This document shows, piece after piece, positions 61,445 to 64,000 of a stretch of 64,000 bases of DNA. Source of the DNA: Aradus depressus (lineage: Eukaryota; Arthropoda; Insecta; Hemiptera; Aradidae); contig OY759224.1 of the NCBI GenBank assembly GCA_963662175.1, positions 20,469,489-20,533,488 of the forward strand, read 5' to 3'. A program made the position numbers and the translations under genes. The notes under the pieces are model-generated. The model searched no databases. It was not told where the DNA came from and was given only the letters and a program-made list of their open reading frames with translations. The stretch's first letter is position 1. The number at the start of each line of letters is the position of its first letter.

Positions 61445-63784
61445 AATTATTATACATTGTTAAATATATTAAGGAGGACAGAGATAAAGTATATAAAGAA
61501 TAAACTATTCTAATATTTATTATTATACATTGTTAAATATATTAAGGAGGACAGAGATAAAGTATATAAAGAATAAACTATTCTAATATTTATTATTATA
61601 CATTGTTAAATATATTAAGGAGGACAGAGATAAAGTATATAAAGAATAAACTATTCTAATATTTATTATTATACATTGTTAAATATATTAAGGAGGACAG
61701 AGATAAAGTATATAAAGAATAAACTATTCTAATATTTTTATTATACATTGTTAAATATATTAAGGAGGACAGAGATAAAGTATATAAAGAATAAACTATT
61801 CTAATATTTATTATTATACATTGTTAAATATATTAAGGAGGACAGAGATAAAGTATATAAAGAATAAACTATTCTAATATTTATTATTATACATTGTTAA
61901 ATATATTAAGGAGGACAGAGATAAAGTATAAAAATAATAAACTATTCTAATATTTATTATTATACATGGTTAAATATATTAAGGAGGACAGAGATCAAGT
62001 ATATAAAGAATAAACTATTCTAATATTTATTATTATACATTGTTAAATATATTAAGGAGGACAGAGATAAAGTATATAAAGAATAAACTATTCTAATATT
62101 TATTATTATACATTGTTAAATATATTAAGGAGGACAGAGATAAAGTATAAAAATAATAAACTATTCTAATATTTATTATTATACATTGTTAAATATATTA
62201 AGGAGGACAGAGATAAAGTATAAAAAGAATAAACTATTCTAATATTTATTATTATACATTGTTAAATATATTAAGGAGGACAGAGATAAAGTATATAAAG
62301 AATAAACTATTCTAATATTTATTATTATACATTGTTAAATATATTAAGGAGGACAGAGATAAAGTATATAAAGAATAAACTATTCTAATATTTATTATTA
62401 TACATTGTTAAATATATTAAGGAGGACAGAGATAAAGTATATAAAGAATAAACTATTCTAATATTTATTATTATACATTGTTAAATATATTAAGGAGGAC
62501 AGAGATAAAGTATATAAAGAATAAACTATTCTAATATTTATTATTATACATTGTTAAATATATTAAGGAGGACAGAGATAAAGTATAAAAATAATAAACT
62601 ATTCTAATATTTATTATTATACATGGTTAAATATATTAAGGAGGACAGAGATCAAGTATATAAAGAATAAACTATTCTAATATTTATTATTATACATTGT
62701 TAAATATATAAAGGAGGACAGAGATAAAGTATATAAAGAATAAACTATTCTAATATTTATTATTATACATTGTTAAATATATTAAGGAGGTCAGAGATAA
62801 AGTATATAAAGAATAAACTATTCTAATATTTATTATTATACATTGTTAAATATATTAAGGAGGACAGAGATAAAGTATATAAAGAATAAACTATTCTAAT
62901 ATTTATTATTATACATTGTTAAATATATTAAGGAGGACAGAGATAAAGTATAAAAATAATAAACTATTCTAATATTTATTATTATACATGGTTAAATATA
63001 TTAAGGAGGACAGAGATCAAGTATATAAAGAATAAACTATTCTAATATTTATTATTATACATTGTTAAATATATTAAGGAGGACAGAGATAAAGTATATA
63101 AAGAATAAACTATTCTAATATTTATTATTATACATTGTTAAATATATTAAGGAGGACAGAGATAAAGTATATAAAGAATAAACTATTCTAATATTTATTA
63201 TTATACATTGTTAAATATATTAAGGAGGACAGAGATAAAGTATAAAAATAATAAACTATTCTAATATTTATTATTATACATGGTTAAATATATTAAGGAG
63301 GACAGAGATCAAGTATATAAAGAATAAACTATTCTAATATTTATTATTATACATTGTTAAATATATTAAGGAGGACAGAGATAAAGTATAAAAATAATAA
63401 ACTATTCTAATATTTATTATTATACATTGTTAAATATATTAAGGAGGACAGAGATAAAGTATAAAAAGAATAAACTATTCTAATATTTATTATTATACAT
63501 TGTTAAATATATTAAGGAGGACAGAGATAAAGTATATAAAGAATAAACTATTCTAATATTTATTATTATACATTGTTAAATATATTAAGGAGGACAGAGA
63601 TAAAGTATAAAAAGAATAAACTATTCTAATATTTATTATTATACATTGTTAAATATATTAAGGAGCACAGAGATAAAGTATATAAAGAATAAACTATTCT
63701 AATATTTATTATTATACATTGTTAAATATATTAAGGAGGACAGAGATAAAATATATAAAGAATAAACTATTCTAATATTTATTC
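61445..63784. repeat. 73-bp satellite, about 32 copies
   Basis: The unit includes TTATTATACATTGTTAAATA, TATTAAGGAGGACAGAGATA and AAGAATAAACTATTCTAATA. The composition is strongly AT. Rare variants recur together in adjacent units: AAAAATAATAAAC, then CATGGTTAAA, then GATCAAGT, at about 61930-62000, 62590-62655, 62950-63020 and 63245-63312. The spacings are 9, 5 and 4 units. CTATTCTAATA borders a clear right end at 63784. Confidence 0.95.
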
Positions 63785-64000
63785 AGTTTTCTGTAGGAGG
63801 AGCCTAAAATAACAGAAGAAGGGAATCCTGGTCTATTGAAAGAACAACATAAAAGGTAAAACTCATATTGACACTGAATATTGATTGGTCTTTCTTCTTC
63901 TGTAGTTGAGTTAGAAGAAGACATCCTGGAGAGGCAGATCCTATTCTTCTTTCTCACTTCTAAGAACTTCTTTGCTTCGTGGAGTTACACAGCTTATTAT
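63785..64000. other. unassigned right end of window
   Basis: About 215 bp of moderate composition. A minus-strand 61-codon frame (63957-63772) has no recognised domain. Confidence 0.4.

Overview
This window looks like gene-poor, AT-rich nuclear DNA from an arthropod, probably an insect. The inference rests on repeat content: a high-copy tRNA-derived SINE whose tail is made of CCTAA units, RTE- and jockey/I-like LINE ends, Penelope-like elements with GIY-YIG endonuclease remnants, Helitrons, and hAT, piggyBac, pogo/Tigger, PIF/Harbinger and mariner-like elements. I found no intact host gene, no genuine tRNA or rRNA gene and no bacterial-style gene organisation. Nearly every open frame is short and explained by a transposon remnant or a tandem repeat. 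Species cannot be named from this.

Layout. 1-14.8 kb: nested DNA transposons (a decayed Tigger element at 0.74-2.2 kb containing a 248-bp spacerless palindrome, a piggyBac-type element at 5.6-6.5 kb, an unusual inverted-repeat element at 7.1-8.7 kb carrying a 190-codon frame and an iterated DNA motif, a Harbinger-type element with a MADF fragment at 11.2-12.1 kb), a LINE end, SINEs and a dispersed repeat called R-A here. 14.8-26.6 kb: two Helitrons in the same orientation, each filled with a 66-bp and a 143-bp tandem array, enclosing a 5.6-kb satellite of thirteen 413/441-bp monomers arranged as an 854-bp higher-order repeat. The satellite monomer itself looks like a diverged copy of the SINE body. 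26.6-36 kb: hAT-type elements, a mariner-like foldback element carrying a 41-bp hairpin minisatellite, small MITEs, a pogo/Tigger element and a 35-bp minisatellite. 36-46.5 kb: a Harbinger element with transposase remnants, a Penelope element, a hAT-type insertion with a related empty site 1.3 kb away, and SINE-derived tandem repeats. 46.5-61 kb: more SINEs, R-A copies, a second iterated-motif inverted-repeat element, an RTE LINE end, a short Helitron, a probable LTR, and paired hammerhead-bearing Penelope ends. 61.4-63.8 kb: a 73-bp satellite of about 32 copies.

How parts relate. The SINEs have 9-16 bp target-site duplications, so they were moved by a LINE-type machinery. Fragments of the SINE have twice become tandem arrays (the 32-bp array at 43.9 kb and, more diverged, the 854-bp satellite). 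Seven or more hammerhead-ribozyme-like cores occur, mostly in Penelope long-terminal-repeat-like ends; such ribozymes are an established feature of Penelope elements. The most unusual items are the SINE-like higher-order satellite bounded by Helitrons, the two iterated-motif inverted-repeat elements, the hairpin minisatellite inside a foldback transposon, and a hammerhead motif beside a LINE-like 3' region.
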